In this document: positions 21,388-29,597 of the stretch, piece by piece
Layout: each line of letters begins with the position of its first letter
Numbering within the stretch: position 1 is the first letter of the stretch
NCBI RefSeq assembly: GCF_004212635.1
Contig: NZ_PSRT01000078.1
Coordinates: forward strand, 1-41,612
DNA: 41,612 nt
From: Bradyrhizobium genosp. SA-3
GTDB lineage: Bacteria; Pseudomonadota; Alphaproteobacteria; Rhizobiales; Xanthobacteraceae
Direction: 5' to 3'
Program-made: the position numbers and the translations under genes
The notes under the pieces: model-generated
Seen by the model: the letters and a program-made list of their open reading frames with translations, nothing else
What the model was told of the DNA's origin: nothing
Databases searched by the model: none

Positions 21388-22980
21388 ATGGACTGGTCGA
21401 AATCTCAGATCCCGCCGATGCGGTTCGAGGCGCGCTTTGGCGATCGGGTGGTGCCGGCATTTTGCGATCGGCCGTCGAGCCTGTGGGCAATGATCGCGGA
21501 AGCCTGCGCGCGCAATGGCGATGGTGAGGCGCTGATTTGCGGCGACATCCGCCTGAGCTGGCGGCAAGCCGTCGAGCAGTCCGCGCGGATCGCGGCCGGC
21601 TTCCGCAAGCTTGGTTTGCAACGCGGCGACCGCGTCGCCATCCTGCTCGGCAACCGCATCGAGTTTCCGCTGCTGCTGTTTGCCGCCGCGCATGAGGGGC
21701 TGGTCACGGTGCTGCTCAGCACGCGCCAGCAGAAGCCGGAGATCGCCTATGTGCTCACGGACTGCGGCGCGAAGATCCTGATCCATGAGGCAGCGCTTGC
21801 CGAGCGACTGCCCGATGCGCAGGATGTGCCCGATGTGATCCACCGCATCGCCATCGGCGACGATCCGGCCCGGTCGCGCTTCTCCGCTCTCGCCGACAAC
21901 GCGCCGGCGCCTGCGCCGGCCGAGGTCAATGAGGAGGATACCGCGATGATCCTCTACACCTCGGGCACGACGGGCAAGCCGAAAGGCGCAATGCTGGCCC
22001 ATTGCAACATCATCCATTCCTCGATGGTGTTCGTGTCCTGCCTGCAATTGACGGCGGCGGATCGCTCGATCGCCGCGGTGCCGCTCGGCCACGTCACCGG
22101 CATCGTCGCCAACATCACGACCATGATCCGCTGCGGCGGCGCGCTGATCATCATGCCGGAGTTCAAGGCGGCCGATTATCTCAAGCTCGCCGCGCGCGAG
22201 CGCGTCACCTACACCGTGATGGTGCCGGCGATGTACAATCTCTGCCTGCTGCAGCCCGATTTCGATGGCTATGACCTGTTGAGCTGGCGCATCGGCGGCT
22301 TTGGCGGCGCGCCGATGCCGGTCGCGACCATCGAGAAGCTCAAGGCGAAGATCCCCGGCCTGAAGCTGATGAACTGCTACGGCGCGACCGAGACGACGTC
22401 GCCCTCGACCATCATGCCGGGCGAGCTGACGGAGAGCCATATCGACAGCGTCGGCCTGCCGTGCCCGGGCGCGCGCATTGCCGCGATGGGAACGGATGGG
22501 CGCGAGCTGCCGCATTGCGAGATCGGCGAGCTCTGGATCCAGGGCGCCTCCGTGATCAAGGGCTATTGGAACAACCCGAAGGCCACGGCCGAGAGCTTCA
22601 CTGGGGGCTTCTGGCACTCCGGCGACCTCGGCTCGGTCGACGCGGAGGGGTTTGTCCGCGTGTTCGACCGGCAAAAGGACATGATCAATCGCGGCGGGCT
22701 GAAGATCTATTCGGCCGAGGTCGAATCCGTGCTGGCCGGCCATCCCGCCGTGATCGAGAGCGCGATCATCGCCAAGGCCTGCCCGGTCCTGGGCGAGCGC
22801 GTCCACGCCGTGGTGGTGACGCGCAGCCCGGTCGCCAGCGAGGCCCTGCGGGCCTGGTGCGCGGAGCGGCTGTCCGACTACAAGGTCCCCGAAACCATGG
22901 CGATCACCGCCGAGCCACTGCCGCGGAACGCCAATGGCAAGGTGCTGAAGCGGCAGTTGCGGGAGCTGCTCGGAAGCTGA
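21388..22980 (+). CDS. Acyl-CoA synthetase / AMP-dependent ligase
   Basis: This 530-aa adenylate-forming enzyme (ANL superfamily) has the P-loop-like motif MILYTSGTTGKPKGAML at about 188-204, GATETTSPS (A5 region), GFWHSGDLGSVDAEGFV with the conserved Asp, and RQKDMINRGGLKIYSAEVE (A8 hinge). The A10 lysine lies in LPRNANGKVLKRQLRELLG near the C-terminus. The length and motifs fit medium- or long-chain fatty-acid-CoA ligases or aryl-CoA ligases; substrate residues cannot be assigned by eye. It is predicted cytosolic. It stands alone, 71 bp after NnrU and 165 bp before the yfgM-like gene, so no pathway is indicated by neighbours. Confidence 0.92.
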   Translation: MDWSKSQIPPMRFEARFGDRVVPAFCDRPSSLWAMIAEACARNGDGEALICGDIRLSWRQAVEQSARIAAGFRKLGLQRGDRVAILLGNRIEFPLLLFAAAHEGLVTVLLSTRQQKPEIAYVLTDCGAKILIHEAALAERLPDAQDVPDVIHRIAIGDDPARSRFSALADNAPAPAPAEVNEEDTAMILYTSGTTGKPKGAMLAHCNIIHSSMVFVSCLQLTAADRSIAAVPLGHVTGIVANITTMIRCGGALIIMPEFKAADYLKLAARERVTYTVMVPAMYNLCLLQPDFDGYDLLSWRIGGFGGAPMPVATIEKLKAKIPGLKLMNCYGATETTSPSTIMPGELTESHIDSVGLPCPGARIAAMGTDGRELPHCEIGELWIQGASVIKGYWNNPKATAESFTGGFWHSGDLGSVDAEGFVRVFDRQKDMINRGGLKIYSAEVESVLAGHPAVIESAIIAKACPVLGERVHAVVVTRSPVASEALRAWCAERLSDYKVPETMAITAEPLPRNANGKVLKRQLRELLGS

Positions 22981-23145
22981 GCCGGGCAGGCGGCTCCGGG
23001 CTATCCCGGGTGGTTAACGCCTTGATTGGCCTCGCTTTGCCTTGCCACCGCCATATCGTTAGGGTACCTCGCCGCCACGTGGGGACGGGATTCCTGTCGC
23101 GAACGCTTTGGCGCGCGCACCCGGACGGGCATGGGATTAGCTTAA

Positions 23146-23799
23146 GTGTCTGAATTATTTGACGAAGTCGACGAGGAAGTACGTCGCGAACAGCTCAAGA
23201 AGCTGTGGGACAAGTATTCGATCTACTTCATCGCCCTGATGGTGCTGATCGTGGCCGCCGTCGGCGGCTGGCGCGGCTACCAATATTTCGAGGCCAAGAA
23301 GGCCGCCGAGGCCGGCGCAGCCTTCGAGAAGGCCGTCGAGCTGTCCGAGCAGGACAAGCACGCGGACGCCGAGAAGGCCTTCACCGAGCTCGCCGCCAAG
23401 GCTCCGTCCGGCTATCGCACCCTGGCGCGGCTGCGCGCTGCGGCCGAGGCCGCCAGTCGCGATCCCAAGGCCGCTGCGAAGATGTATGACGACATTGCCG
23501 CCGATCGCAGCGTCGGTGGCGAGTGGCAGGATCTGGCCAAGATCCGGGCCGCCGGCTTGTTGCTCGACAGCGCCAGCTACGCCGACATGCAGCAGCGGCT
23601 GGAAGCCTCCGCCGCGCCGAAATCGACCTTCCGCCACAGCGCCCGCGAGATGCTGGCGTTGTCGGCCTGGCGCAACAACGACATGACCGCGGCCCGCAAA
23701 TGGCTCGACGCGATTGCCGAAGACGGCGAAACACCGCCCGGCCTGCGCTCGCGCGCCGAGGCGTTGCAGGCTCTGCTGCCGCCCGTCGCCAAAAGCTGA
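23146..23799 (+). CDS. YfgM-like TPR membrane protein
   Basis: This 217-aa protein has a short cytosolic N-terminus, MSELFDEVDEEVRREQLKKL, one membrane helix (about 26-43, YFIALMVLIVAAVGGWRGY) and a periplasmic TPR-like domain (TPR_21 type) rich in AEKAFTELAAKAPSG-like repeats. YfgM is an ancillary subunit of the SecYEG translocon that handles periplasmic clients with PpiD. The GTG start at 23146 is supported by the position of the conserved N-terminus. It is followed 31 bp later by a lipoprotein gene and then der, the same order as yfgM-bamB-der in many Proteobacteria. Confidence 0.85.
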   Translation: MSELFDEVDEEVRREQLKKLWDKYSIYFIALMVLIVAAVGGWRGYQYFEAKKAAEAGAAFEKAVELSEQDKHADAEKAFTELAAKAPSGYRTLARLRAAAEAASRDPKAAAKMYDDIAADRSVGGEWQDLAKIRAAGLLLDSASYADMQQRLEASAAPKSTFRHSAREMLALSAWRNNDMTAARKWLDAIAEDGETPPGLRSRAEALQALLPPVAKS

Positions 23800-23830
23800 C
23801 GACGGCCCTCTGACGCAAACGAGACACAAG

Positions 23831-24379
23831 ATGCGCCGCACGCCACGTTTGATCGCAGCCACCGTCCTGATCGCCTTCACGGGCCTGTTGGGCGGCTGCT
23901 CCAGCGGCGGATTCGATCCGAGCGACATGCTCGACTTCCTCGACACCAAGAAGAAGCTGCCGGGTGACCGCAAGCCGGTGTTCCCCGAGGGCGTGCCGGG
24001 CCTCGAGCAGGGCGTGCCGAAGGAGATGTACAAGGGCGCGCAGCAGCAGCCGGACCCGAACGCACCTGCCGTCGCGGCTCTGCCTGCAGAGCCACCGCCG
24101 GAGCCGGCCAAGCCTGCGAAGGGGGCCAAGGCGACGAAGTCCAGGCAGCCAGCCGCCACGGCGGCCGCGCCCGCTGCCGGCGAGGTCGATGGCGAGGCCC
24201 AGCCGGAGGCTGCACCGGCCACGGCCGCTCAGCCGCCCAAGCATAAGATTGTCCGCAAGCGCACCACCGCGCCGCCGCCAGATCAGCCTGTCCAGCAGGC
24301 GCAACCGACCCAGACCACGCAGCAGCAATCGCAGGGCGCTTTCCCGGCGCCACTGCCGAGCGGCAGCTTCTCGCGCTGA
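23831..24379 (+). CDS. Short low-complexity lipoprotein between yfgM and der
   Basis: This 182-aa predicted lipoprotein begins MRRTPRLIAATVLIAFTGLL and has a lipobox L-L-G-G-C with the lipidated cysteine at residue 23. The first 70 mature residues contain FDPSDMLDFLDTKKKLPGDR and VFPEGVPGLEQGVPKEMYKG. The rest is rich in Ala, Pro, Gln and Lys (for example PPPEPAKPAKGAKATK), so probably disordered. It occupies the slot where many Proteobacteria have bamB, but it lacks the PQQ beta-propeller repeats and is less than half that length. The gene lies 31 bp after yfgM and 50 bp before der. A role near the BAM or Sec machinery is only a positional inference. Confidence 0.75.
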   Translation: MRRTPRLIAATVLIAFTGLLGGCSSGGFDPSDMLDFLDTKKKLPGDRKPVFPEGVPGLEQGVPKEMYKGAQQQPDPNAPAVAALPAEPPPEPAKPAKGAKATKSRQPAATAAAPAAGEVDGEAQPEAAPATAAQPPKHKIVRKRTTAPPPDQPVQQAQPTQTTQQQSQGAFPAPLPSGSFSR

Positions 24380-24429
24380 TATTCTCCATTGCATTGACAG
24401 GCGCAGCCCCGGCAGCGCACGAATGACCG

Positions 24430-25812
24430 ATGTCCTTCACGATCGCCATCATCGGCCGGCCCAATGTCGGCAAATCGACGCTGTTCAACCGCCTGGTCGG
24501 ACAGAAGCTCGCGCTCGTCGATGACCTGCCGGGCGTCACCCGCGACCGCCGCGAGGGTGAGGCCAGGCTCGGCGACCTCCAGTTCATCATCATCGACACC
24601 GCCGGCCTCGACGAGGGCGCCAGGGGCTCGCTGACCGCGCGCATGCAGGAGCAGACCGAGACCGCGATCGCGCAGGCCGACGCGCTGTTCTTCGTCATCG
24701 ATGCCCGCATCGGCCTCACGCCCACCGATCGCGCCTTCGCCGATTTCGCCCGCAAAGCCAACAAGCCGGTGCTGCTGGTCGCCAACAAGAGCGAAGGCAA
24801 GCATGGCGATGCCGGTGCGATGGAGGCCTTCGCACTCGGCCTCGGCGATCCCATCCAGATCTCGGCCGAGCATGGCGAGGGCATGGGCGAGCTTTACGAT
24901 GCGCTCAGCCAGCTGATGCCGGAGCCCGTCGACGAGGACGAGGCCGAGGACGACGCGCCGCTCTCGGAGGAAGAGGCGGCGACGCGCCCGATCCGCGTCG
25001 CCATCGTCGGCCGGCCCAATGCCGGCAAGTCGACGCTGATCAACTTTCTGCTCGGCGAGGAGCGCCTGCTGACGAGCCCGGAGGCCGGCACCACGCGGGA
25101 TTCCATCGCGGTCGAGATCAACTGGAAAGGCCGCGATTTCCGCGTGTTCGACACCGCCGGTCTGCGCCGGCGCTCGCGCATCGAGGAGAAGCTGGAAAAG
25201 CTCTCGGTCGCCGACGCGCTGCGCGCGGTGCGCTTTGCTGAAGTCGTCGTGCTGATGATGGACACGCAGAACCGCTTCGAGGAGCAGGATCTGCGCATCG
25301 CCGATCTGATCGAGCGTGAGGGCCGGGCGGTCGTGCTCGCCGTCAACAAATGGGACCTGATGGAGACCAAGGGCGGCGGCGCCATCTCGAGCCTGCGCCG
25401 CGATGCCGACCATTGGCTGCCACAGCTCAAGGGCGTGCCAATCGTCGCCGTATCGGGCCTGATGGGCGAGGGCATCGACCGCCTGATGCAGGCGATCCAG
25501 GATGCCTACGCGATCTGGAACCGGCGCGTGCCGACATCGGCGCTCAATCGCTGGTTCGAGCAGGCGATCCAGGCCAATCCGCCGCCCGCGGTCTCCGGCC
25601 GCAGGCTGAAGCTGAACTACATCACCCAGAACAAGGCGCGTCCGCCGAGCTTCGTGCTGTTCTGCTCGCGTGCCGATGCGGTGCCGCAGTCCTACTTGCG
25701 CTACCTCACCAATTCCATGCGCGAGACCTTCGATCTGCCGGGCACGCCGGTGCGCATCACCTTGCGCGAGAAGGCCAATCCCTTCGCGCACAAGCGCAAG
25801 CGGCCGTCGTGA
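24430..25812 (+). CDS. der: Ribosome-associated GTPase Der (EngA)
   Basis: This essential 50S assembly GTPase (460 aa) has two tandem GTPase domains. Domain 1 carries GRPNVGKST (9-17), DTAGLDEG and the NKSE box. After an acidic linker, domain 2 carries GRPNAGKST (about 196-204), DTAGLRRRSRI and NKWDL. The C-terminal KH-like domain ends in KANPFAHKRKRPS. All G-motifs are intact. It is the third gene of the yfgM-lipoprotein-der cluster, and its stop overlaps the GTG of the MFS transporter by 4 bp. Confidence 0.97.
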   Translation: MSFTIAIIGRPNVGKSTLFNRLVGQKLALVDDLPGVTRDRREGEARLGDLQFIIIDTAGLDEGARGSLTARMQEQTETAIAQADALFFVIDARIGLTPTDRAFADFARKANKPVLLVANKSEGKHGDAGAMEAFALGLGDPIQISAEHGEGMGELYDALSQLMPEPVDEDEAEDDAPLSEEEAATRPIRVAIVGRPNAGKSTLINFLLGEERLLTSPEAGTTRDSIAVEINWKGRDFRVFDTAGLRRRSRIEEKLEKLSVADALRAVRFAEVVVLMMDTQNRFEEQDLRIADLIEREGRAVVLAVNKWDLMETKGGGAISSLRRDADHWLPQLKGVPIVAVSGLMGEGIDRLMQAIQDAYAIWNRRVPTSALNRWFEQAIQANPPPAVSGRRLKLNYITQNKARPPSFVLFCSRADAVPQSYLRYLTNSMRETFDLPGTPVRITLREKANPFAHKRKRPS

Positions 25813-27065
25813 GCGACGGGGCCGGCGAGGCGATGGCGCAAGGCGCGGCGCCGGTCCGGCGTGGCGCCGTTGCCTTCATCTTCGTCACCATCCTGCTCGA
25901 CATGCTCGCGCTCGGCGTGATCATGCCGATCCTGCCGAAGCTGATCGAGAGCTTCGTCGATAACGACACCGCGCACGCGGCCCGCATCTTCGGCCTGTTC
26001 GGCACCGCCTGGGCGCTGATGCAGTTCGTGTTCTCGCCGCTGCTCGGCGCGCTGTCGGATCGTTTCGGGCGCAGGCCGGTGGTGCTGCTGTCGAATTTCG
26101 GGCTGGCGGCCGACTACGTGCTGATGGCGCTGGCGCCGTCGCTGGTGTGGCTATTCATCGGCCGCGTGATCTCAGGCATCACCTCGGCGAGCATCTCGAC
26201 CGCGTTCGCCTATATCTCGGATATCACGCCGCCGGAACGGCGTGCGGCGATCTTCGGCAGGATTGGTGCGGCCTTCGGCGCCGGCTTCATCCTGGGCCCG
26301 GCGCTCGGCGGCTTGCTCGGCGACATCGATCCGCGCCTGCCGTTCTGGGCCTCGGCGGCCTTAAGCTTCGCCAATGCGCTCTATGGGCTCTTCGTCCTGC
26401 CGGAATCGCTGTCGCCCGACAAGCGCGCACCGTTCCGCTGGCGAAGTGCCAATCCGATCGGCGCGCTGCACCTGCTGCGATCCAATGCGGTGCTGGCCGC
26501 CTTGTCGGTCGTCAATTTCATCGCGCAGGTCGCGCATGTCGTGCTGCCCTCGACCTTCGTGCTCTATGCGACCTATCGCTACGGCTGGGATTCCAAGACC
26601 GTGGGACTGACCCTCGCCATGGTCGGCATCTGCGCCATGGTGGTGCAGGGGCTCGGCATCGGCCCGATCGTGCGCGCGCTCGGCGAGTGGAAGGCGCTGC
26701 TGCTGGGCTTGTGCTGTGGCGCGATCGGCTTCGTGGTCTTGGGCGCTGCGCCGACCGGTCCGCTATCTTGGCTCGGCATTCCGATTTTGTCGCTATGGGG
26801 CATTTCTGGTGCTGCCTCGCAATCGCTGATGACGCGGCTGGTCGCACCCGATCAGCAGGGCCAGTTACAGGGCGCGACCGCAAGCGTGCAGAGCGTGGCG
26901 CAGCTCGTCGGCCCGTTCCTGTTCACGCTGACGTTTTCCTATTTCATCGGCGCCAGCGCGCCGCTGCATCTGCCCGGCGCGCCGTTCCTGCTTGCGGCGG
27001 TGCTGATGGTGGTGTGCGTGACAATCGCGATGCGGTCGCTCGCTGCAACGAGGACGGTCTCGTAG
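25809..27065 (+). CDS. MFS transporter, TetA/TCR-like family
   Basis: This 418-aa, twelve-helix major facilitator has the tetracycline-resistance-like motif A after helix 2 (LLGALSDRFGRRPVVLLSNF) and an N-terminal VTILLDMLALGVIMPILPKL. Further motifs include ISGITSASISTAFAYISDIT and the motif C-like AFGAGFILGPALGGLLGDID. The GTG at 25809 overlaps the der stop (GTGA), favouring translational coupling; ATG 25833 is a possible alternative. The family includes drug:proton antiporters, but many chromosomal members have no resistance phenotype. The stop codon TAG lies inside the left terminal repeat of an intergenic element (27062-27184). Confidence 0.9.
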   Translation: MSDGAGEAMAQGAAPVRRGAVAFIFVTILLDMLALGVIMPILPKLIESFVDNDTAHAARIFGLFGTAWALMQFVFSPLLGALSDRFGRRPVVLLSNFGLAADYVLMALAPSLVWLFIGRVISGITSASISTAFAYISDITPPERRAAIFGRIGAAFGAGFILGPALGGLLGDIDPRLPFWASAALSFANALYGLFVLPESLSPDKRAPFRWRSANPIGALHLLRSNAVLAALSVVNFIAQVAHVVLPSTFVLYATYRYGWDSKTVGLTLAMVGICAMVVQGLGIGPIVRALGEWKALLLGLCCGAIGFVVLGAAPTGPLSWLGIPILSLWGISGAASQSLMTRLVAPDQQGQLQGATASVQSVAQLVGPFLFTLTFSYFIGASAPLHLPGAPFLLAAVLMVVCVTIAMRSLAATRTVS

Positions 27066-27184
27066 GGTGGGCGAAGCGACTTGTCCGCCGTAGCTCAAAG
27101 AGCGAAGGCGGAAGCGTGCCCACCGCATCTCGATGTCGCGGAGAGATGGTGGGCACGGCGCTTAGGCGCCTTTGCCCACCCTAC
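27062..27184. repeat. MITE-like element with GTAGGGTGGGC terminal inverted repeats
   Basis: This 123-bp element is bounded by GTAGGGTGGGCGAAG (27062-27076) and CTTTGCCCACCCTAC (27170-27184), which are inverted with one mismatch. It has an inner inverted pair GTGCCCACC / GGTGGGCAC. The family is, from memory, widespread in rhizobial intergenic DNA. It lies between two convergent genes and its left end supplies the stop codon of the MFS gene. Confidence 0.85.
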
Positions 27185-27200
27185 GGCAGTATCGACTGGC

Positions 27201-28427
27201 CTACTTCTTCACCAGCGGGCAATCGCTGTCCTTGAGCGGCTTGGCCGCGTCTTCCGGTGCGATGGTGGCGACCAGTTTGTAATAGTCCCACGGTCCCTTC
27301 GACTCTTCAGGCTTCTTCACCTCGAACAGATAGGCCGGGATGAGGCGGCGGCCATCGGCGCGCAGTGGGCCCTTGCCGAACAGTGGATCGTCGGTCGGAA
27401 GCTCCTTCATCTTGGCGACGACCTTGGCGCCGTCATGCGGATTGCCGCCGAGCGCGTCCATCGCCTTCAGGTAATGCAGGATCTCGGCATAGAGGCCAGC
27501 GACCGTCATCGAGGGCATCGAGCCCTTCGGCGAGACCTTCTGGAAGCGCTTCGACCATTCGCGGGTCTGGTCGTTGAGATCCCAATAGAAGGACTCGGTG
27601 AAGGTCAGGCCCTGCGCGGTCTTCAGGCCGAGCGAGTGCACGTCGTTGATGAACAGCAGCAGCGCCGCGAGCTTCTGACCGCCGGAGACGATGCCGAATT
27701 CGGCGGCCTGCTTGATCGCGTTCGTGGTGTCGCCGCCCGCATTGGCGAGGCCGATGATCTTGGCCTTGGAGGACTGCGCCTGGAGCAGGAACGAGGAGAA
27801 GTCGGCCGTGTTGAGCGGGTGCTTGACGCCGCCGAGCACCTTGCCGCCGGTGGCCGTGACCACGGCGCTGGTATCGCGCTCCAGCGCGTGGCCGAAGGCA
27901 TAGTCCGCGGTCAGGAAGAACCAGCTGTCTCCGCCCGCCTTGGTCAGCGCCTTGCCGGTGCCGTTGGCGAGCATGTAGGTGTCGTAGGTGAAGGAGACGG
28001 TGTTGGGCGTGCAGGCCTTGCCGGTGAGATCTGCAGTGGCAGCGCCCGAATTGAGCAGCACCGAGTTCTTTTCCTTGACGAGGTTGCTCACCGCGAGCGC
28101 CACGCCTGAGCTCGGAGTATCTGCGATGGCATCGACCTTGTCGGCGTCGATCCATTGCCGGGCGATGTTGACGCCGATGTCGGGTTTGTTCTGGTGGTCA
28201 CCGGAGAGGACTTCGATGGTCCAGCCCTTGGCCTTCAATCCGGAATCCTCGACCGCCATCTTCACCGCGGCGACCGAGTTCGGGCCGCCGATGTCGGCAT
28301 AGAGGCTCGACATGTCGTTGAGCACGCCGATCTTGACGGTCTTGTCCTGCGCGTAGGCGGATGTGGCAAAACCGAAAGCGGCACAGGCCAGAAGGGCCGC
28401 GGAGCGGCGTGCGAATGTCGTCGTCAT
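27201..28427 (-). CDS. Orphan periplasmic binding protein, liv type
   Basis: This 408-aa Peripla_BP_6 protein has a signal peptide (MTTTFARRSAALLACAAFGF, cleavage after A-Y-A) and mature start QDKTVKIGVLNDMSSLYADI. It is a close paralogue of the receptor at 12557-13780, with identical runs such as LTADYAFGHALERDT, KHPLNTADFSSFLLQAQ and NPHDGAKVVAKMKE. No permease or ATPase gene is adjacent, so it probably feeds the liv transporter 12 kb away or another one. A GGAGGAAAG site precedes the ATG. Two identical dyads stand 112-183 bp upstream. The ligand pocket differs in places (for example DTPSSGVALAV versus DVLNSGVALAV), so its ligand may differ. Confidence 0.92.
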   Translation of the reverse strand: MTTTFARRSAALLACAAFGFATSAYAQDKTVKIGVLNDMSSLYADIGGPNSVAAVKMAVEDSGLKAKGWTIEVLSGDHQNKPDIGVNIARQWIDADKVDAIADTPSSGVALAVSNLVKEKNSVLLNSGAATADLTGKACTPNTVSFTYDTYMLANGTGKALTKAGGDSWFFLTADYAFGHALERDTSAVVTATGGKVLGGVKHPLNTADFSSFLLQAQSSKAKIIGLANAGGDTTNAIKQAAEFGIVSGGQKLAALLLFINDVHSLGLKTAQGLTFTESFYWDLNDQTREWSKRFQKVSPKGSMPSMTVAGLYAEILHYLKAMDALGGNPHDGAKVVAKMKELPTDDPLFGKGPLRADGRRLIPAYLFEVKKPEESKGPWDYYKLVATIAPEDAAKPLKDSDCPLVKK

Positions 28428-28538
28428 GAAAGCTTTCCTCCATTGTCAAATATGCGGACGGCTCTCTTGCGAAGCCTTGTTTCCGGCTGATGGCTCTAGC
28501 CTGTCCCACGGCCGGCGGCAATGCGCCTAAAGCCGGAT

Positions 28539-28557
28539 GACGCTGTGTCGTAGCGTC
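28539..28557. promoter_or_regulatory. Dyad GACGCT-N7-AGCGTC, promoter-proximal copy
   Basis: This perfect 6-bp inverted repeat with a 7-base spacer (extended to ATGACGC / GCGTCAT) lies 112 bp upstream of the orphan binding-protein gene. It is identical in arms and spacer length to the copy at 28592-28610, with centres 53 bp apart. It is probably an operator for a dimeric regulator that is not encoded nearby. Confidence 0.6.
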
Positions 28558-28591
28558 ATCTATCGGTTAACTTTTGGGAAAAATGCGTTGA

Positions 28592-28610
28592 GACGCTATT
28601 TGAGAGCGTC
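28592..28610. promoter_or_regulatory. Dyad GACGCT-N7-AGCGTC, distal copy
   Basis: This is the second copy of the operator-like dyad, with the same arms and a different 7-base spacer (ATTTGAG). The differing spacers with fixed arms are what is expected of a protein-binding site rather than a duplicated DNA block. The sequence between the two copies is AT-rich (GTTAACTTTTGGGAAAAATG). Confidence 0.6.
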
Positions 28611-28713
28611 CGATGTCAGCTTGAATTTCTGGATGCGCTTTCGATCTTGCGATCCGGGCCACGAACTTGCCGTTTTGCGTGAACGTCAAGATTGCGTTGT
28701 CGGTCCGAGTCAA

Positions 28714-29454
28714 TCAAGCCGGCGCGCGGAAGCTCATCAGGCCGCGCGTCTTGTAATCGTAGAACTTGCCGGTCTCGGTCCAATCAGGTGCGCACATCGG
28801 CACGATGAATTCGGCGACCTGCTCGGGCGTGTCGAGCGTCGCCGGATCTTCGCCCGGCATCAGGGTGGCGCGCATGCGGGTGCGGATCGGGCCGGGGTTG
28901 AACAGGTTGACGCGCAGCTTCGTGTTCGCGGTCTCCTGCGCCCAGGCGCGGGCCAGCGTTTCCAGCGCGGCCTTGGACGCTGCGTAGGGGCTGACATAGG
29001 CGGTGGCCTTGTTGGCGGCACCCGAGGTGATGAACACGGCGCGCCCCGCATCGGACTGCTTCAACAGTGGCTCCATGCAGCGGATCAGCTGGAAGTTCGC
29101 GGAGACATTCACGGCCATCACGTCGTTGAAGGCCTTCAGCTCGATATGGCCGATCGGCGAGGAGGGCCCGAGCACGCCGGCATTGCCGACCAGGATGTCG
29201 AGCTTGCCATAGCGCTCGTGCAGGCCGGCGCCCAGCCGCGCTATGCCGTCGGAATCGGTGAGGTTGAGCGGCACCAGGGTGGCGCTGCCGCCGTCTTTGC
29301 GGATCTCGTCGTCGAGCTCTTCCAGCCCGCCCTGCGTGCGCGCCACCGCAACGATATGCGCGCCGGCCTTGGCCAGCGCGCGTGCCGTGGCGAAGCCGAT
29401 GCCGCGCGAGGCGCCGGTGACGAGAGCGATGCGGTTAGCGAGGGGCTTTGTCAT
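28714..29454 (-). CDS. Short-chain dehydrogenase/reductase (SDR)
   Basis: This classical SDR of 246 aa has the cofactor motif VTGASRGIGFATARALA (Gly-rich TGxxxGIG at about 13-20), NAGVLG at about 89, the catalytic Ser in FITSGAANK and the YxxxK pair in SPYAASKAALE (about 157-161). The C-terminal PGPIRTRMRA is standard. The presence of an Arg after the first Gly (SRG) and VAVART at the end of the second strand suggests NADP(H). The substrate is unknown. It lies downstream of purF, separated by a repeat of about 120 bp; the purF-SDR neighbourhood recurs in related genomes as far as I recall. Confidence 0.92.
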   Translation of the reverse strand: MTKPLANRIALVTGASRGIGFATARALAKAGAHIVAVARTQGGLEELDDEIRKDGGSATLVPLNLTDSDGIARLGAGLHERYGKLDILVGNAGVLGPSSPIGHIELKAFNDVMAVNVSANFQLIRCMEPLLKQSDAGRAVFITSGAANKATAYVSPYAASKAALETLARAWAQETANTKLRVNLFNPGPIRTRMRATLMPGEDPATLDTPEQVAEFIVPMCAPDWTETGKFYDYKTRGLMSFRAPA

Positions 29455-29472
29455 GGAACGTCTTTATCCAGC

Positions 29473-29593
29473 GTCGTCCCGGCGAAGGCCGGGACCCATA
29501 CGCCGGGTTTGTTTGGCTTGGGAAGGCGGTTGTTACACCTTCTTCGATCCATTGAAGCCTGTGGTAATGGGTCCTGGCTTTCGCCAGGACGAC
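29473..29593. repeat. Intergenic repeat with two hairpins, GTCCCGGC...GTCCTGGC
   Basis: Two short palindromes, GTCCCGGC-GAAG-GCCGGGAC (29476-29494 region) and GTCCTGGC-TTTC-GCCAGGAC (29571-29590), form the ends of a larger inverted repeat of about 120 bp. Units with GTCCCGGCGAAGGCCGGGACCC are, from memory, abundant in alphaproteobacterial intergenic DNA. This one lies between purF and the SDR gene. Confidence 0.85.
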
Positions 29594-29597
29594 AGGA

